The notes: generated from the letters alone by a model not told the origin. Positions 8,789-17,925 are shown, counted from the stretch's first letter. The stretch is 64,000 nt of DNA from Pseudoalteromonas luteoviolacea NCIMB 1944 (GCF_001625565.1 NZ_AUXS01000015.1:310001-374000), one strand, 5' to 3'. Numbers and translations: made by a program.

Positions 8789-9838
8789 ATGAACGATAAC
8801 AAACAAAAAGCATTAGATGCTGCATTGTCGCAAATTGAGCGTCAATTTGGTAAAGGATCAATTATGAAGCTGGGTGATAGCCAAGCTTTAGACATCGAGT
8901 CAGTATCGACTGGTTCGTTGGGACTGGATATTGCTTTGGGTATCGGTGGTCTGCCAACTGGTCGTATCGTAGAGATTTATGGTCCTGAATCATCAGGTAA
9001 AACAACCTTAACATTACAAACTATTGCACAAGCGCAAAAAATGGGTAAAACCTGTGCGTTCGTTGATGCTGAGCACGCTCTTGACCCTGTTTACGCTGAA
9101 AAGCTAGGTGTTAATGTTGACGAGTTACTGGTATCTCAGCCAGATACTGGTGAGCAAGCACTAGAAATTTGCGACATGTTAGTACGTTCAGGTGCAGTAG
9201 ATGTTGTTGTCGTTGACTCGGTAGCGGCACTAACACCAAAAGCAGAAATTGAAGGCGATATGGGTGACTCTCACGTAGGTCTTCAAGCGCGTTTGATGTC
9301 ACAAGCACTGCGTAAGTTAACGGGTAACATTAAGCGTTCAAACACACTTTGTATCTTCATCAACCAAATCCGTATGAAAATTGGTGTGATGTTTGGTAAC
9401 CCTGAAACAACCACTGGTGGTAACGCACTGAAATTCTATGCATCAGTACGTTTAGATATCCGTCGTATCGGTTCTGTGAAGGAAGGCGATGAGGTTGTTG
9501 GTAACGAAACGCGTGTTAAAGTTGTGAAGAACAAAGTTGCTCCGCCATTTAAGCAAGCTGAATTTATCATCATGTATGGTGAAGGTTCTTCGAAGCAAGG
9601 TGAGTTAATTGACCTTGGTGTGAAGCACAAGTTAGTTGACAAAGCAGGCGCTTGGTTTAGCTACAATGGCAACAAGATTGGCCAAGGTAAAGCTAACTCA
9701 ATTAAGTTCTTAAAAGAAAATGTAGCGATTGCTGACGAGATCGAAGGCAAGTTACGCGAAATGTTGCTACTTCAAGCGACAATTAAAGATGAAGAAGGCG
9801 AAGATAAAGGCCTTGCAGACCTAGAAGATCAGCTATAA
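8789..9838 (+). CDS. recA: Recombinase RecA
   Basis: RecA pairs homologous DNA strands and acts as coprotease for LexA in the SOS response. The 349-residue product starts [20 protein letters not shown] at the ATG behind GGAG (8779-8782); a TTG 12 nt upstream would lie on the ribosome-binding site. Walker A is GPESSGKTT (about residues 66-74), Walker B-like [10 protein letters not shown] is at about 140-149, and loop L2 contains [17 protein letters not shown]. The C-terminal tail is acidic ([15 protein letters not shown]). No recX follows: a terminator and convergent trmL come next. Confidence 0.99.
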   Translation: MNDNKQKALDAALSQIERQFGKGSIMKLGDSQALDIESVSTGSLGLDIALGIGGLPTGRIVEIYGPESSGKTTLTLQTIAQAQKMGKTCAFVDAEHALDPVYAEKLGVNVDELLVSQPDTGEQALEICDMLVRSGAVDVVVVDSVAALTPKAEIEGDMGDSHVGLQARLMSQALRKLTGNIKRSNTLCIFINQIRMKIGVMFGNPETTTGGNALKFYASVRLDIRRIGSVKEGDEVVGNETRVKVVKNKVAPPFKQAEFIIMYGEGSSKQGELIDLGVKHKLVDKAGAWFSYNGNKIGQGKANSIKFLKENVAIADEIEGKLREMLLLQATIKDEEGEDKGLADLEDQL

Positions 9839-9867
9839 CACTTCCTATCTAGCGCATATTCTAGAGT

Positions 9868-9893
9868 AAAAAGCCGCTTTTAAGCGGCTTTTT
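9868..9893. terminator. Terminator after recA
   Basis: AAGCCGCTT and AAGCGGCTT form a 9-bp stem with a very short loop, ending in a T run and preceded by an A run, so it may serve convergent trmL as well. Confidence 0.88.
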
Positions 9894-9945
9894 CGATCCT
9901 TGGTGTTTGTGTATGTTAAACACTGATCAGTCTCTGCGTGTTAGG

Positions 9946-10410
9946 TTACACGGCGCCGTCGAAGTCGAATTGTCGCCAAGATTCATAGACAAAAACAGAT
10001 ACAGCATTGGATAAGTTCATACTGCGGCTATCTGGCTTCATTGGAATTCTGAGTCTTTGTTCTTCAGGCAGCGAAAAGATAATTTCCTCAGGCAATCCTC
10101 TTGTTTCAGGACCGAATAGTAAGGTATCGCCAGCTTGGTATTTTGGTGCGTGGTGGTATGCTTTACCTTTTGTCGTGCAGGCGAAAACACGTTTTGGTTT
10201 GCGTTGCTCTAAATAAGCTTCGTACGACGGGTAGCGTTTTACTTCACTGAATTCATGGTAATCCAGTCCTGCGCGTCTTACTCGTTTGTCGTCCCAGTCA
10301 AATCCCAGCGGCTCAATTAAATGCAATGAGTAGCCTGTATTGGCACATAAACGAATGATATTACCTGTATTTGGTGGGATCTCAGGTTGATATAAAACGA
10401 TGTCTAACAT
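9946..10410 (-). CDS. trmL: tRNA (cytidine(34)-2'-O)-methyltransferase TrmL
   Basis: TrmL is a SPOUT methyltransferase that 2'-O-methylates the wobble base of tRNA-Leu (CAA and cmnm5UAA isoacceptors). The 154-residue size is the minimal SPOUT domain. Motif 1 ([16 protein letters not shown]), motif 2 ([11 protein letters not shown]) and motif 3 ([17 protein letters not shown]), which form the trefoil knot and bind S-adenosylmethionine, are all present. AGAGG precedes the ATG at 10410. The gene is convergent with recA and has 263 bp of non-coding sequence before fieF, where I see no clear promoter. Confidence 0.95.
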   Translation of the reverse strand: MLDIVLYQPEIPPNTGNIIRLCANTGYSLHLIEPLGFDWDDKRVRRAGLDYHEFSEVKRYPSYEAYLEQRKPKRVFACTTKGKAYHHAPKYQAGDTLLFGPETRGLPEEIIFSLPEEQRLRIPMKPDSRSMNLSNAVSVFVYESWRQFDFDGAV

Positions 10411-10673
10411 GATTAACCTCTAACTCAATTTGAGCGCAGTATAGCTTATTGGGCGTTGAGCAACTAGGAAATAAAGCCACTTGTATGTAGTGTTAAATTT
10501 TGGAGGCCATCAATTATATAGCATAGGCTGTATTTATGCAGTGTGGTTGCCATTTACCAAAGTGGGGCACTAAATATAGGTAAATCAATGTTTTTTTTGA
10601 TGCAAAGTTTCTATCTAACGATTAAATTATCGTATGATGAGAAGGTGGTCTTCTGCGTTATTAAGGGGGAAGT

Positions 10674-11570
10674 GTGGCGCAAAACTATGACGCATTAGTA
10701 CGTTTTTCCAGTATTTTTACCATTGTAATGGCTGGCGTAATGATTGCTGCGAAAGCTTGGGCGTGGTTGTCTTCAGGAAGCGCAGCCATGTTGGGCTCTT
10801 TGACAGACTCAATGTTGGATGTGACGGCATCACTGATGAGTTTTTTTGTTTTAAGCTATGCGCTTCGTCCTGCGGATGACGATCATAGATTTGGCCACGG
10901 CAAAGCCGAGGCACTGGCCGGGCTTGGTCAGGCGGCATTTATTTCCGGCTCAGCATGTCTGCTTGCTTTTCATGGGGTAGAACGTCTTTTTAACCCTGTT
11001 GAGATCAATCAAAGCTTGCTGGGTGTATGGGTAAGTGTGTTTGCAATTGTGTGTACTTTGCTGGTGGTTGTTGTTCAGCATCAAGTGGTCAAACGGACAC
11101 AATCACTCGCCATTAAAGCAGACTCAATGCATTACAAAGGGGATATTCTTCTCAATATTGCGGTGTTGATCGCCATGATGCTCAGCCATTATCACATCGG
11201 CTGGGCTGATCCTGTATTTGCAATTGGCGTTGCAATATATTTATTGTTTAACTGCTGGGGGATTGCGCGTGAGAGTGCTGACCACCTTATGGATAAAGAG
11301 CTCCCTGAAAGTGAAAAGGCAGACATCATTGCCATCGCCAACTCCCACGCGGCGGTATACGGCGTTCATAATTTAAGAACGCGACAAAGTGGTAAAGTAA
11401 AGTTTGTACAGCTCCATCTTGAATTAGATGACGATATGCCGTTAATGGAAGCGCATCAAATCGCTGACGAAATTGTTGCTCGGATCCAAGCTAGCAGTGT
11501 GGGCGAAATAGACGTATTGGTGCATCAAGACCCAGTTTCGTTGAGTGTAACTGACTCGGCAAACTCATAA
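10674..11570 (+). CDS. fieF: Cation-efflux pump FieF (CDF family)
   Basis: This 298-residue cation-diffusion facilitator exports Zn2+, Fe2+ or Cd2+ from the cytoplasm in exchange for protons. Six membrane helices are visible. The transport-site aspartates lie in DSMLDVTAS (about residues 42-50), the HxxxD pair in MHYKGD (about 153-157), and the conserved HRFGHGKAEALAGLGQ links helices 2 and 3. A cytoplasmic C-terminal domain follows. The start is GTG 10674 behind AAGGGGGA. The 3' end overlaps the convergent lysophospholipase gene by 46 bp. Metal specificity is not decided by sequence. Confidence 0.92.
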   Translation: MAQNYDALVRFSSIFTIVMAGVMIAAKAWAWLSSGSAAMLGSLTDSMLDVTASLMSFFVLSYALRPADDDHRFGHGKAEALAGLGQAAFISGSACLLAFHGVERLFNPVEINQSLLGVWVSVFAIVCTLLVVVVQHQVVKRTQSLAIKADSMHYKGDILLNIAVLIAMMLSHYHIGWADPVFAIGVAIYLLFNCWGIARESADHLMDKELPESEKADIIAIANSHAAVYGVHNLRTRQSGKVKFVQLHLELDDDMPLMEAHQIADEIVARIQASSVGEIDVLVHQDPVSLSVTDSANS

Positions 11571-12481
11571 CATTGGGCTAAAACAGCCTGACGGATCGTG
11601 TCTATTTCGCACAAAAGTTCATGTTTACCTGGATAAGTTTTTACGAAACATTGCTCTTGCTGCGCAGCAAAATACCTATGTGCATCACTATCTACAATGC
11701 TGTCATGCTCTGCGCTGGCGATGCTAATTGGGATTGATATTTGTTGCTTGTGCGTGTTTGCTGTTTCTGACAGTGCGGCATACAGCCAACCAAAGCTCAC
11801 GCCCCCCAATTGCAATACATCGTGGGTATCATACAGTGCTCTAAATTGCTGATACCGTATGCTGCAGCCTGTGAGTTCATTGTCAGTGAAAGGCTTTGGC
11901 TGATATGGCTGTTGGCCAATAGCATACTGGTGAGACTGACCCAGTTTACACGCCGCATTGGCCACCCATTTTGCAAACCACATCGGATAGGGGGATGTAT
12001 TGATTGCAAACATTGGCGCAGATAAAAATGCGCCTTTGGCGACTGTGTTTGGCGTATGTGCAAGATAATTTCGCACAATAGCGCCGCCCATGGAGTGGGC
12101 CAAAAATAGCCAATTGTTGGTATAGGGGAGCACTTGTTCAGAAATGATTTGCTCGAGCACTTCACGGTATTGTTTAAAATGATCTATATGGCCTATCTGT
12201 CGATTCGCGAGTAATCGGGACGAGAACCCTTGGCCTGGGTGGTCAAAAGTGACGACGCCAATATTATTGTTGCCAAGCTCCCACAGCAACTCTTTATATT
12301 TGTAGGCACTTTCGATACGACCGTTTACCAACAGTAAAGTATATTTTGCGTGTTCAGGAATATGACGCAAATAAAAAATCTCGCCAAATGGGGTTGTTAA
12401 ATTGCCTTTGGTGCATGATTGCCAATGTTGTTCAATGGCTGATTGATTGTCGATAAGTGAAGTACTGTGACTATAAAACAT
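11525..12481 (-). CDS. Lysophospholipase-like alpha/beta hydrolase (PldB type)
   Basis: The 318-residue protein is a serine hydrolase of the PldB/monoacylglycerol-lipase group. The nucleophile elbow is AHSMGGA (Ser near residue 130), with an acid residue in SAEHDSIVD and a catalytic His in GKHELL near the C-terminus. FDHPGQGFSSR resembles the PldB oxyanion region. There is no signal peptide, so it acts inside the cell, probably on lysophospholipids at the inner membrane. Its ATG overlaps the cpxA stop in TAATG, indicating translational coupling, which places a phospholipid-repair enzyme in an envelope-stress operon. It overlaps fieF tail to tail. Confidence 0.82.
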   Translation of the reverse strand: MFYSHSTSLIDNQSAIEQHWQSCTKGNLTTPFGEIFYLRHIPEHAKYTLLLVNGRIESAYKYKELLWELGNNNIGVVTFDHPGQGFSSRLLANRQIGHIDHFKQYREVLEQIISEQVLPYTNNWLFLAHSMGGAIVRNYLAHTPNTVAKGAFLSAPMFAINTSPYPMWFAKWVANAACKLGQSHQYAIGQQPYQPKPFTDNELTGCSIRYQQFRALYDTHDVLQLGGVSFGWLYAALSETANTHKQQISIPISIASAEHDSIVDSDAHRYFAAQQEQCFVKTYPGKHELLCEIDTIRQAVLAQCYEFAESVTLNETGS

Positions 12482-13851
12482 TAGGGTTGCTGCAATGGAA
12501 TTGTTAAGGTCACACTAAGACCTTGCTGATTTTTAAACTCAATATGACCATGATGCACTTTTATCGCATGTTGTGCAATTGCCAAGCCCAGCCCAAAACC
12601 ACCCATTTTACTGCTATCAGGCGTTCTCGATTGAGAGGCCCGATAAAAAGGGATACACAACTTATCTAGCATTTCGTCACTGACACCCGGACCATCATCA
12701 CAGACCTGAATCACCAAATCTCGATCTTGAATATGGCAGATAATACTTACTTGTGAGGTTGCGTATTTTAATGCGTTGCGAATAATGTTCTCTATCGCCC
12801 GGTTGAGCAAAATGGCATCGCCATGTACGACTGCTTCTGGCAACTCATTTGTGTTCAATAGCTTGTTGAGTTGTTGGCTTTCAAACTCGGCATCGTTAAT
12901 GATGGGTGTTAGCAAATCAAAAAGAGAGATAGGGTGAGGTTCAAAATGATTGTTCCCCGATTCTAGTTTAGAGAGTTGCAAAATATCACTTAACATATGC
13001 TCTAATAGTTGAGACTCTTTTTCTATTCGCTGTAGGTAACAGTCTAGATCGCCGCTCGCTTTGCCTGCAGCAATACCTGTTGCCATTTGCAAGCGGGTCA
13101 GCGGAGAGCGCAGTTCATGTGAAATATCTGCGAGTAGACGCTTTTGGCTGAGTACTTGGGATTCAAGCTGTGACGCCATGGTGTCAAAGTCCTTTCCCAA
13201 TTGCCCCAACTCATCTTGGCGACGGCTATCTACGTTAGCACGTGCATCAAGTTTTCCATGAGCAAGTTTAGCTGCGGCCAATTGTAATTGTCGGATAGGT
13301 TTGAGTAGTCCTCTGGCAAACCAATAACTGAGTAACATACTTGCAAGTAACAATACCAAGAGTTTTAACCATTGCGGCATTAGTCGAACTTTTAAAAATA
13401 GGTCACCTTCACGATTGTCTAACACCATAAAAAGCTGGAATTCATCACCACGGAGTTGAATTTTAAGTGGGCCATATGCGCGAAACTTCTCAGTATTGAT
13501 GACCTTGGGTTCACCATCGATCGCAAAATTTAAAAGTGCTAAGTCATACTCATACAAGGTTTGTGTACTGACAAGGCTCTTCTCTGCTTCGCGGTGTTTT
13601 AAGTAAACTTTGGCACGCCTCGCATGGCGTCGATTGGAGATCACATATTCAATAGATTGCTCTGGCGCTCGCTCAATATGTCGCTTAAGTGACTTTTTAA
13701 GGTGGAATAAGTTTTTTAGCATTGGTGGCGAAATATCTTTTGTTGCCAGCATATCAGGCTGCAACAAACTAATGCTGATCAGCAGCAAAATTGTGCACAG
13801 CACTGTCAGCCAGAACCAAAAAAATACTTTAATTGCTAAAAACTTTTTCAT
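12481..13851 (-). CDS. cpxA: Envelope-stress sensor histidine kinase, CpxA-like
   Basis: The 456-residue inner-membrane kinase has an N-terminal membrane helix (residues 5-30, with FWFWLT), a periplasmic domain of about 125 residues, and a second helix (about 158-178). A HAMP domain follows (about 180-232). The histidine-kinase core has H-box DISHELRSPLTRL (His near residue 245), N-box NIIRNALKYA, G1 DDGPGV and G2 GGFGLGLAIA. In CpxA the periplasmic domain senses misfolded envelope proteins. The ATG lies one base after the cpxR stop. The order cpxR-cpxA with a divergent Spy/CpxP-like gene supports the Cpx assignment over a generic kinase. Confidence 0.85.
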   Translation of the reverse strand: MKKFLAIKVFFWFWLTVLCTILLLISISLLQPDMLATKDISPPMLKNLFHLKKSLKRHIERAPEQSIEYVISNRRHARRAKVYLKHREAEKSLVSTQTLYEYDLALLNFAIDGEPKVINTEKFRAYGPLKIQLRGDEFQLFMVLDNREGDLFLKVRLMPQWLKLLVLLLASMLLSYWFARGLLKPIRQLQLAAAKLAHGKLDARANVDSRRQDELGQLGKDFDTMASQLESQVLSQKRLLADISHELRSPLTRLQMATGIAAGKASGDLDCYLQRIEKESQLLEHMLSDILQLSKLESGNNHFEPHPISLFDLLTPIINDAEFESQQLNKLLNTNELPEAVVHGDAILLNRAIENIIRNALKYATSQVSIICHIQDRDLVIQVCDDGPGVSDEMLDKLCIPFYRASQSRTPDSSKMGGFGLGLAIAQHAIKVHHGHIEFKNQQGLSVTLTIPLQQP

Positions 13852-13852
13852 G

Positions 13853-14539
13853 TTAAGCCGTTAAAAAAATATACCCAGAACCACGCAAGGTCTTAATAAA
13901 TGTATGACTGCTGTGTTGAGCCAGTTTTTTACGTACATTACTGACGTGCATGTCGACAGAGCGATCGTATGCAACCAGTGGGCGGCCGAGCACACTTTGA
14001 CATAGAGTTTGTTTGCTGACTACCTCTCCGGCCGCTTTCATCAATTGGTACAATACTTCGTACTCGGTTCCAGTAAGCGAAATGGGATGGCCGTTTAAAC
14101 ACACTGTTCTTGAAGCCATATCTAATACTAGGCCATGGACCTCTAGTTGGAGATGTGAATTGTTTTGTGTGAGATGCGCGACGCGGCGAGTGATGGCTTT
14201 GATCCTAGCGAGTAATTCTCTGTGATTGAAGGGCTTAGGTATATAGTCATCGGCACCTAGTTCAAGGCCAAAGATACGGTCAAAATCATCGCCTTTTGCG
14301 GTCAACATTATCACTGGCGTCATCTTTTGTGCTCTCAGCGCTTTGAGCACCTCGAAGCCATCTTTTTTTGGCATCATGACGTCCAACAATATTACCGCAT
14401 ATTCATTCGTCAACGCACTTTGTAGACCCTGTTCCCCATCATATTTGCACTCAACAGTGAATTGCTCTCCCTCTAAATATTCACAAAGTAGCTCACATAG
14501 TGATTGGTCATCATCGATGATCAGGACAGAAGTACTCAT
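13853..14539 (-). CDS. cpxR: Response regulator CpxR-like (OmpR family)
   Basis: The receiver domain (residues 1-120) has the acidic pocket in IIDDDQS, the phosphoacceptor Asp in VILLDVMMP, and the conserved Lys in DYIPKPF. A winged-helix DNA-binding domain follows (about 130-228, with GTEYEVLYQL, DMHVSNVRKKL and RGSGYIF). The start at 14539 (MSTSVLIID) matches the usual N-terminus. An ATG nine bases upstream at 14548 (MRFMSTS) cannot be excluded. It is the first gene of the cpxR-cpxA-lysophospholipase operon and faces the spy-like gene across a 300-bp region with a CpxR-like site. Confidence 0.88.
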   Translation of the reverse strand: MSTSVLIIDDDQSLCELLCEYLEGEQFTVECKYDGEQGLQSALTNEYAVILLDVMMPKKDGFEVLKALRAQKMTPVIMLTAKGDDFDRIFGLELGADDYIPKPFNHRELLARIKAITRRVAHLTQNNSHLQLEVHGLVLDMASRTVCLNGHPISLTGTEYEVLYQLMKAAGEVVSKQTLCQSVLGRPLVAYDRSVDMHVSNVRKKLAQHSSHTFIKTLRGSGYIFLTA

Positions 14540-14703
14540 AAATCTCATTAACCTATTGTTGGAGTATTCATTTTACTTAACTATAAAAGGCTTCGAATTG
14601 AATTTACACTTCTTTACCCATCGTGACGGTAATTTGTCAGGTTTAATATTGTTTGCACATTTTTAAGGAAAATAACTGGGGTGAGAAGTCTTGTTAATTA
14701 CTT

Positions 14704-14718
14704 TTGACAAAACTTTAC
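14704..14718 (-). promoter_or_regulatory. Putative CpxR box between cpxR and spy-like gene
   Basis: Read on the minus strand the sequence is GTAAAGTTTTGTCAA, one base from the CpxR consensus GTAAA-N5-GTAAA. A second GTAAA on the plus strand is at 14755-14759, followed by GTTAAA at 14767. The location between the divergent genes fits autoregulation and activation of the chaperone gene. Confidence 0.5.
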
Positions 14719-14841
14719 GTAGGCTTGACGTTGCTTTTCTTTTGGCTTGCTAAAGTAAACCCTGTCGTTAAACAGGACGCTCTCAATTAAAAGGAGTAAG
14801 AGCGACTTATCGCTTACCAGCAATCAACCGGAGATACTTTG

Positions 14842-15330
14842 ATGAATAAATTAGCCAGCCTATTACTAGCCAGTTGTATGAGTGTGGGTATGATCCCACT
14901 GAGTGCTTTAGCAGGTGACGCAAACAGTCATGAGCTTAAAGCAAAACATCACCATATGAAGCCGTTTGCACATTTAGAAAAGCGACTATTGTCGGAAAAA
15001 GCCATACGTCATCTTGCATTGACCCAAGAGCAGCAAACAAAATTAAAGACAGTTTTTACTACTTATAAAGCGCAGCTAGAAGATTTAAAAGAGTCTTACC
15101 CAGAGAAACCGCGGCAAGCATTCAAGTCAATCATCGAAGCTGAAACTTTTGATAAAGCACAAGCTCAATTGTTACTAGAAACACACTCACCAAAAAAACA
15201 GGCATTTATGCTGACTATGCTGGAAGCGAAGCATGCTATCCATCATATTCTCACAGAGGAGCAGCGCGACAAAATTGCGAAAAGAAAACGTAAATTCCTC
15301 GCCAGAATGCATCACAAAAACGATCAGTAA
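14842..15330 (+). CDS. Periplasmic Spy/CpxP-family chaperone-like protein
   Basis: The 162-residue precursor has a signal peptide (residues 1-25, ending LSALA) and a mature helical, Lys/His-rich part. Two copies of the LTxxQ signature are visible, LALTQEQQTKL (about 55-65) and ILTEEQRDKI (about 139-148), which define the Spy/CpxP fold. CpxP inhibits CpxA and delivers misfolded proteins to DegP; Spy is an ATP-independent chaperone. The divergent position to cpxRA favours a CpxP-like role. The ATG at 14842 follows CCGGAG; a TTG three bases upstream is less likely. The leader contains a small hairpin (CCTGT/ACAGG, 14761-14775). Confidence 0.82.
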   Translation: MNKLASLLLASCMSVGMIPLSALAGDANSHELKAKHHHMKPFAHLEKRLLSEKAIRHLALTQEQQTKLKTVFTTYKAQLEDLKESYPEKPRQAFKSIIEAETFDKAQAQLLLETHSPKKQAFMLTMLEAKHAIHHILTEEQRDKIAKRKRKFLARMHHKNDQ

Positions 15331-15337
15331 AGCCTAT

Positions 15338-15366
15338 TTTTGGCCGAACACAGCTGTTCGGCCAAA
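15338..15366. terminator. Terminator between spy-like gene and PAS gene
   Basis: TGGCCGAACA and TGTTCGGCCA (15341-15350 / 15355-15364) form a perfect 10-bp stem with CAGC loop, preceded by TTTTT and followed by AAAC. The T tract serves the minus-strand side only partly. Confidence 0.7.
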
Positions 15367-15370
15367 CTAC

Positions 15371-16444
15371 TTATTTGAGAAACAATAACAGTTGGTTTCC
15401 AGCTGCGATGGTATTGTTTTCACCTTCGAAGATATTGCTAGTATTTTTGCTAATTACGGCTCCGTCCAACCACTCGTAAACTTCTTTGTTGAAGGTAACC
15501 AACATTTCAATCGGAAAGTCATAGTCTATTGGAAGTACCATTAATACATTGGCAACTTCATCTATGATCAACGCGCCATCGTTAAATTCAACGCAAAAGT
15601 ACAGGTTGTTAGCGACTTCCTTAAACCCGTTGGCAATGTGCTCTAGGCGTTCTTTGCTTTTTCCTTGGGATTGCAATAATCCAAGCTCAACATCCACTTC
15701 TTGAATAGATTCGACCAGTGAAGAAACGTCTTCATCATCGATGGGGTTTTCGCGCCAAAAATCGTCCGCACTGAGTAAGCCTTTGTCTACCTTGTGTCCC
15801 AAAGCCCCCATTTCATCTGGGGAAAAGTCGAAAAAGGCATCTTCAAATAAGTCTGCATTTTCGTCAGTTCTCAGCCCACCAGCATAAATTTTTTGGTTGT
15901 CTTTCAATGATTCTAAGACGTCTTTGCTCTGCGCCTCTTTGTCTTTTTTAGTGGTTGAAAGGTAAAAATCTTTAAAGCTCTCATTACTTTTCTTAACTTG
16001 CTTCGCTAGGCGGTGGAAGTTGCTTAAATCCTTTTGCATTGAGATGTAGTGAGTGACGTCACCCTGTTCATTTTTAATTTCAGAAATATTCCACTCCACA
16101 GGATACATGCTGCCATCTTTGCGGTAATTAATAGAGGCGCCATAAAAAAAGCCTTTTTCTTGCAGTGCGGGAGTGAGTTTATCTATTACCCGTCGATTAC
16201 TTTTTGGTCCTTGTAGTATTCGAGGGGATGTTCCGACCAGCTCGGCCAACTCGTATCCGGTATGGCGACAAAATACAGGGTTTGCATAAATGATCCGATA
16301 ACCTGCACTTGGATCTGCGTCAGTGATCACTATCGCGTGATGAGAGTGCATTAGGATTTGTTTTAACAACTCCAGTGGAGAGCACTCGTTAAGCATTTGA
16401 CTAAAAAACAGCATTTCTTCCATGTCTTTCGATTGGTGTGGCAT
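15371..16444 (-). CDS. PAS-domain signalling protein of unknown output
   Basis: One PAS domain with its PAC extension occupies about residues 25-145 (AIVITDAD, IIYANPVFCRHTGYELAELVG, ISYMQKDL-like end). The core PRILQG reads S-P-R where LOV photoreceptors have the flavin-binding N-C-R-F, so it is not a classical LOV domain. A charged helical linker follows (about 145-190). The C-terminal 160 residues resemble no output domain I know: no GGDEF, EAL, kinase or methyl-accepting signature is visible. The start ATG has AAGG 7 nt upstream. It may be a protein-interaction sensor. Confidence 0.75.
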   Translation of the reverse strand: MPHQSKDMEEMLFFSQMLNECSPLELLKQILMHSHHAIVITDADPSAGYRIIYANPVFCRHTGYELAELVGTSPRILQGPKSNRRVIDKLTPALQEKGFFYGASINYRKDGSMYPVEWNISEIKNEQGDVTHYISMQKDLSNFHRLAKQVKKSNESFKDFYLSTTKKDKEAQSKDVLESLKDNQKIYAGGLRTDENADLFEDAFFDFSPDEMGALGHKVDKGLLSADDFWRENPIDDEDVSSLVESIQEVDVELGLLQSQGKSKERLEHIANGFKEVANNLYFCVEFNDGALIIDEVANVLMVLPIDYDFPIEMLVTFNKEVYEWLDGAVISKNTSNIFEGENNTIAAGNQLLLFLK

Positions 16445-16587
16445 GAGCAGGCCTTTATATGGCTGTATAATTGGATCTAAGTATTGTCTGGAACAGTCAA
16501 AAAGCCAAAAAATAGCAGGTAAAAACGCACAGAGTTGCCCAGCTTCGACAGAAGAAGGGCATCAGAACGAGAGACTTGATATGTGCC

Positions 16588-16644
16588 AAAACCTTGAGTG
16601 TCAGCGGTATTAAAGAGAGTCGAATAACGGGTTATCAAGGTTTT
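16588..16644 (-). repeat. Long-spaced inverted repeat downstream of the PAF-AH-like gene
   Basis: AAAACCTTGA (16588-16597) is repeated inverted as TCAAGGTTTT (16635-16644) with 37 nt between, in the 218-bp gap between two minus-strand genes. It could end the hydrolase transcript or belong to a small RNA. Apart from this the gap holds nothing I can name. Confidence 0.4.
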
Positions 16645-16662
16645 GTCTGCTTTTACTAGATA

Positions 16663-17925
16663 TTATTGACCTTGTTTGGATTGATATTGAATTTCTGGGA
16701 AGCTTTCTAAGTGCTGGATAAGCTCGGTGTGCGTACCTGTATTATTTAGGTATAAATCGATAAATTTCAAACTGGTTGAATTTACGATGTCAGTGACTAG
16801 GTAAGGGTCAATACTTCCCAGATATGCTTGGTTTCTATCTTGCGGAAAAACATAAGGGTAGTCAGAAAAGTCCCAGTGCAGCGCGCCGTCAATTTGCATC
16901 ATGTAGGTGTCTGCGATTTGTTGCTTAAATACGACACTGTGATCTGCACTTAGCGGTAGTTCCGAATGCATCATTAAATATGGCTTTGTAGAGGGTACGG
17001 TAGGCGATAAATTAAAATGAAGCCCGTCAAAATTGATGGCTGCTTTACATTGATATACTTGCTCGCAAAAGGCGGCAACTGTTGGGCCACCAAATGAGAG
17101 TCCAACTGCTGCTAAACGGGAAAGATCAAGTTTACCTTTAAAGGTCTGTAGGTGCTCACCCAGATAATGCATCCCCCAATACTGTCCATACTGTAGGCGA
17201 GTCATTTGATCGAGTGCAAAGTGCATATCAGCAACCCAAGTACTGAGTGCTTTTCGATCGCCCTCGGTCCAGCTCATCAATTGATATACGCGCGCAACTT
17301 GTTCATCACTGAGTTCAATTCCGGCCAAAGAGTCTAACTCAGCAACCAGCTCATCAAAGTTAACATCTGCTAGTTCACTAATATAGAAGTCATTCGCACG
17401 TGCATCAGGGTCATATGTGGCACTGCGATTGTGGCTTTGGGTGACAAATTGGGCGTGATGAGGGTGACCTACGCTGACCACAATGAAGCCCTTTTGAGCT
17501 AGCTCTATCATTAATATTTCTTTGTCTTCCACAGTAGATTGATATCCGTGCGAGTACATTACAATAGGAAAGGGGCTTGAGCGGTTGGCAAGAGGTGCAT
17601 TTTTATATAATTCAAACGGCAATGTTTTTAGATACTGGTGTAACTGTCGGTCAAAATTGGAGGGCCTAGCAGTTGAATAAGGGAATTGATCGGTGTGATA
17701 GTGTAGGTAGCTAGTATTTTTTGAATCAGGCGTCGTTGTTGGATACCAAATCTTGATCAGTATATCGCGATAGTCTGCATTATTTGGTGTTAACTTTTCC
17801 GTTCGGCTGTAATCAGTTGCGGTAAAATAAGTTACACCGACTGAGTAGTTTACTGCAACTGCATTACCGCTGAAGAGGGTAATATACAGCAAATAAAATA
17901 TGCTTGAAATTGAGTGCTTGAACAT
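16663..17925 (-). CDS. Secreted platelet-activating-factor acetylhydrolase-like esterase
   Basis: The 420-residue precursor starts at ATG 17925, 8 nt after AAGGAAAG; a longer frame to 17988 is unsupported. Residues 1-24 are a signal peptide ending AVA. The alpha/beta-hydrolase fold has PIVMYSHGYQS (oxyanion region), the nucleophile elbow GLSFGGPT (Ser about 287), a following NFDG, and a catalytic His in ALHWDFSDYP. The H-x-x-FSD pattern is characteristic of PAF-acetylhydrolase isoform II relatives. Members hydrolyse short acyl esters of phospholipids or polyester fragments; the substrate here is unknown. The promoter region carries a paired palindrome, and an XRE-type regulator lies upstream in the same orientation. 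Confidence 0.8.
   Translation of the reverse strand: MFKHSISSIFYLLYITLFSGNAVAVNYSVGVTYFTATDYSRTEKLTPNNADYRDILIKIWYPTTTPDSKNTSYLHYHTDQFPYSTARPSNFDRQLHQYLKTLPFELYKNAPLANRSSPFPIVMYSHGYQSTVEDKEILMIELAQKGFIVVSVGHPHHAQFVTQSHNRSATYDPDARANDFYISELADVNFDELVAELDSLAGIELSDEQVARVYQLMSWTEGDRKALSTWVADMHFALDQMTRLQYGQYWGMHYLGEHLQTFKGKLDLSRLAAVGLSFGGPTVAAFCEQVYQCKAAINFDGLHFNLSPTVPSTKPYLMMHSELPLSADHSVVFKQQIADTYMMQIDGALHWDFSDYPYVFPQDRNQAYLGSIDPYLVTDIVNSTSLKFIDLYLNNTGTHTELIQHLESFPEIQYQSKQGQ

Noticed and set aside
15371..16444. PAS protein as a LOV blue-light receptor
   Set aside because: The flavin-binding Cys motif is absent (S-P-R instead of N-C-R).
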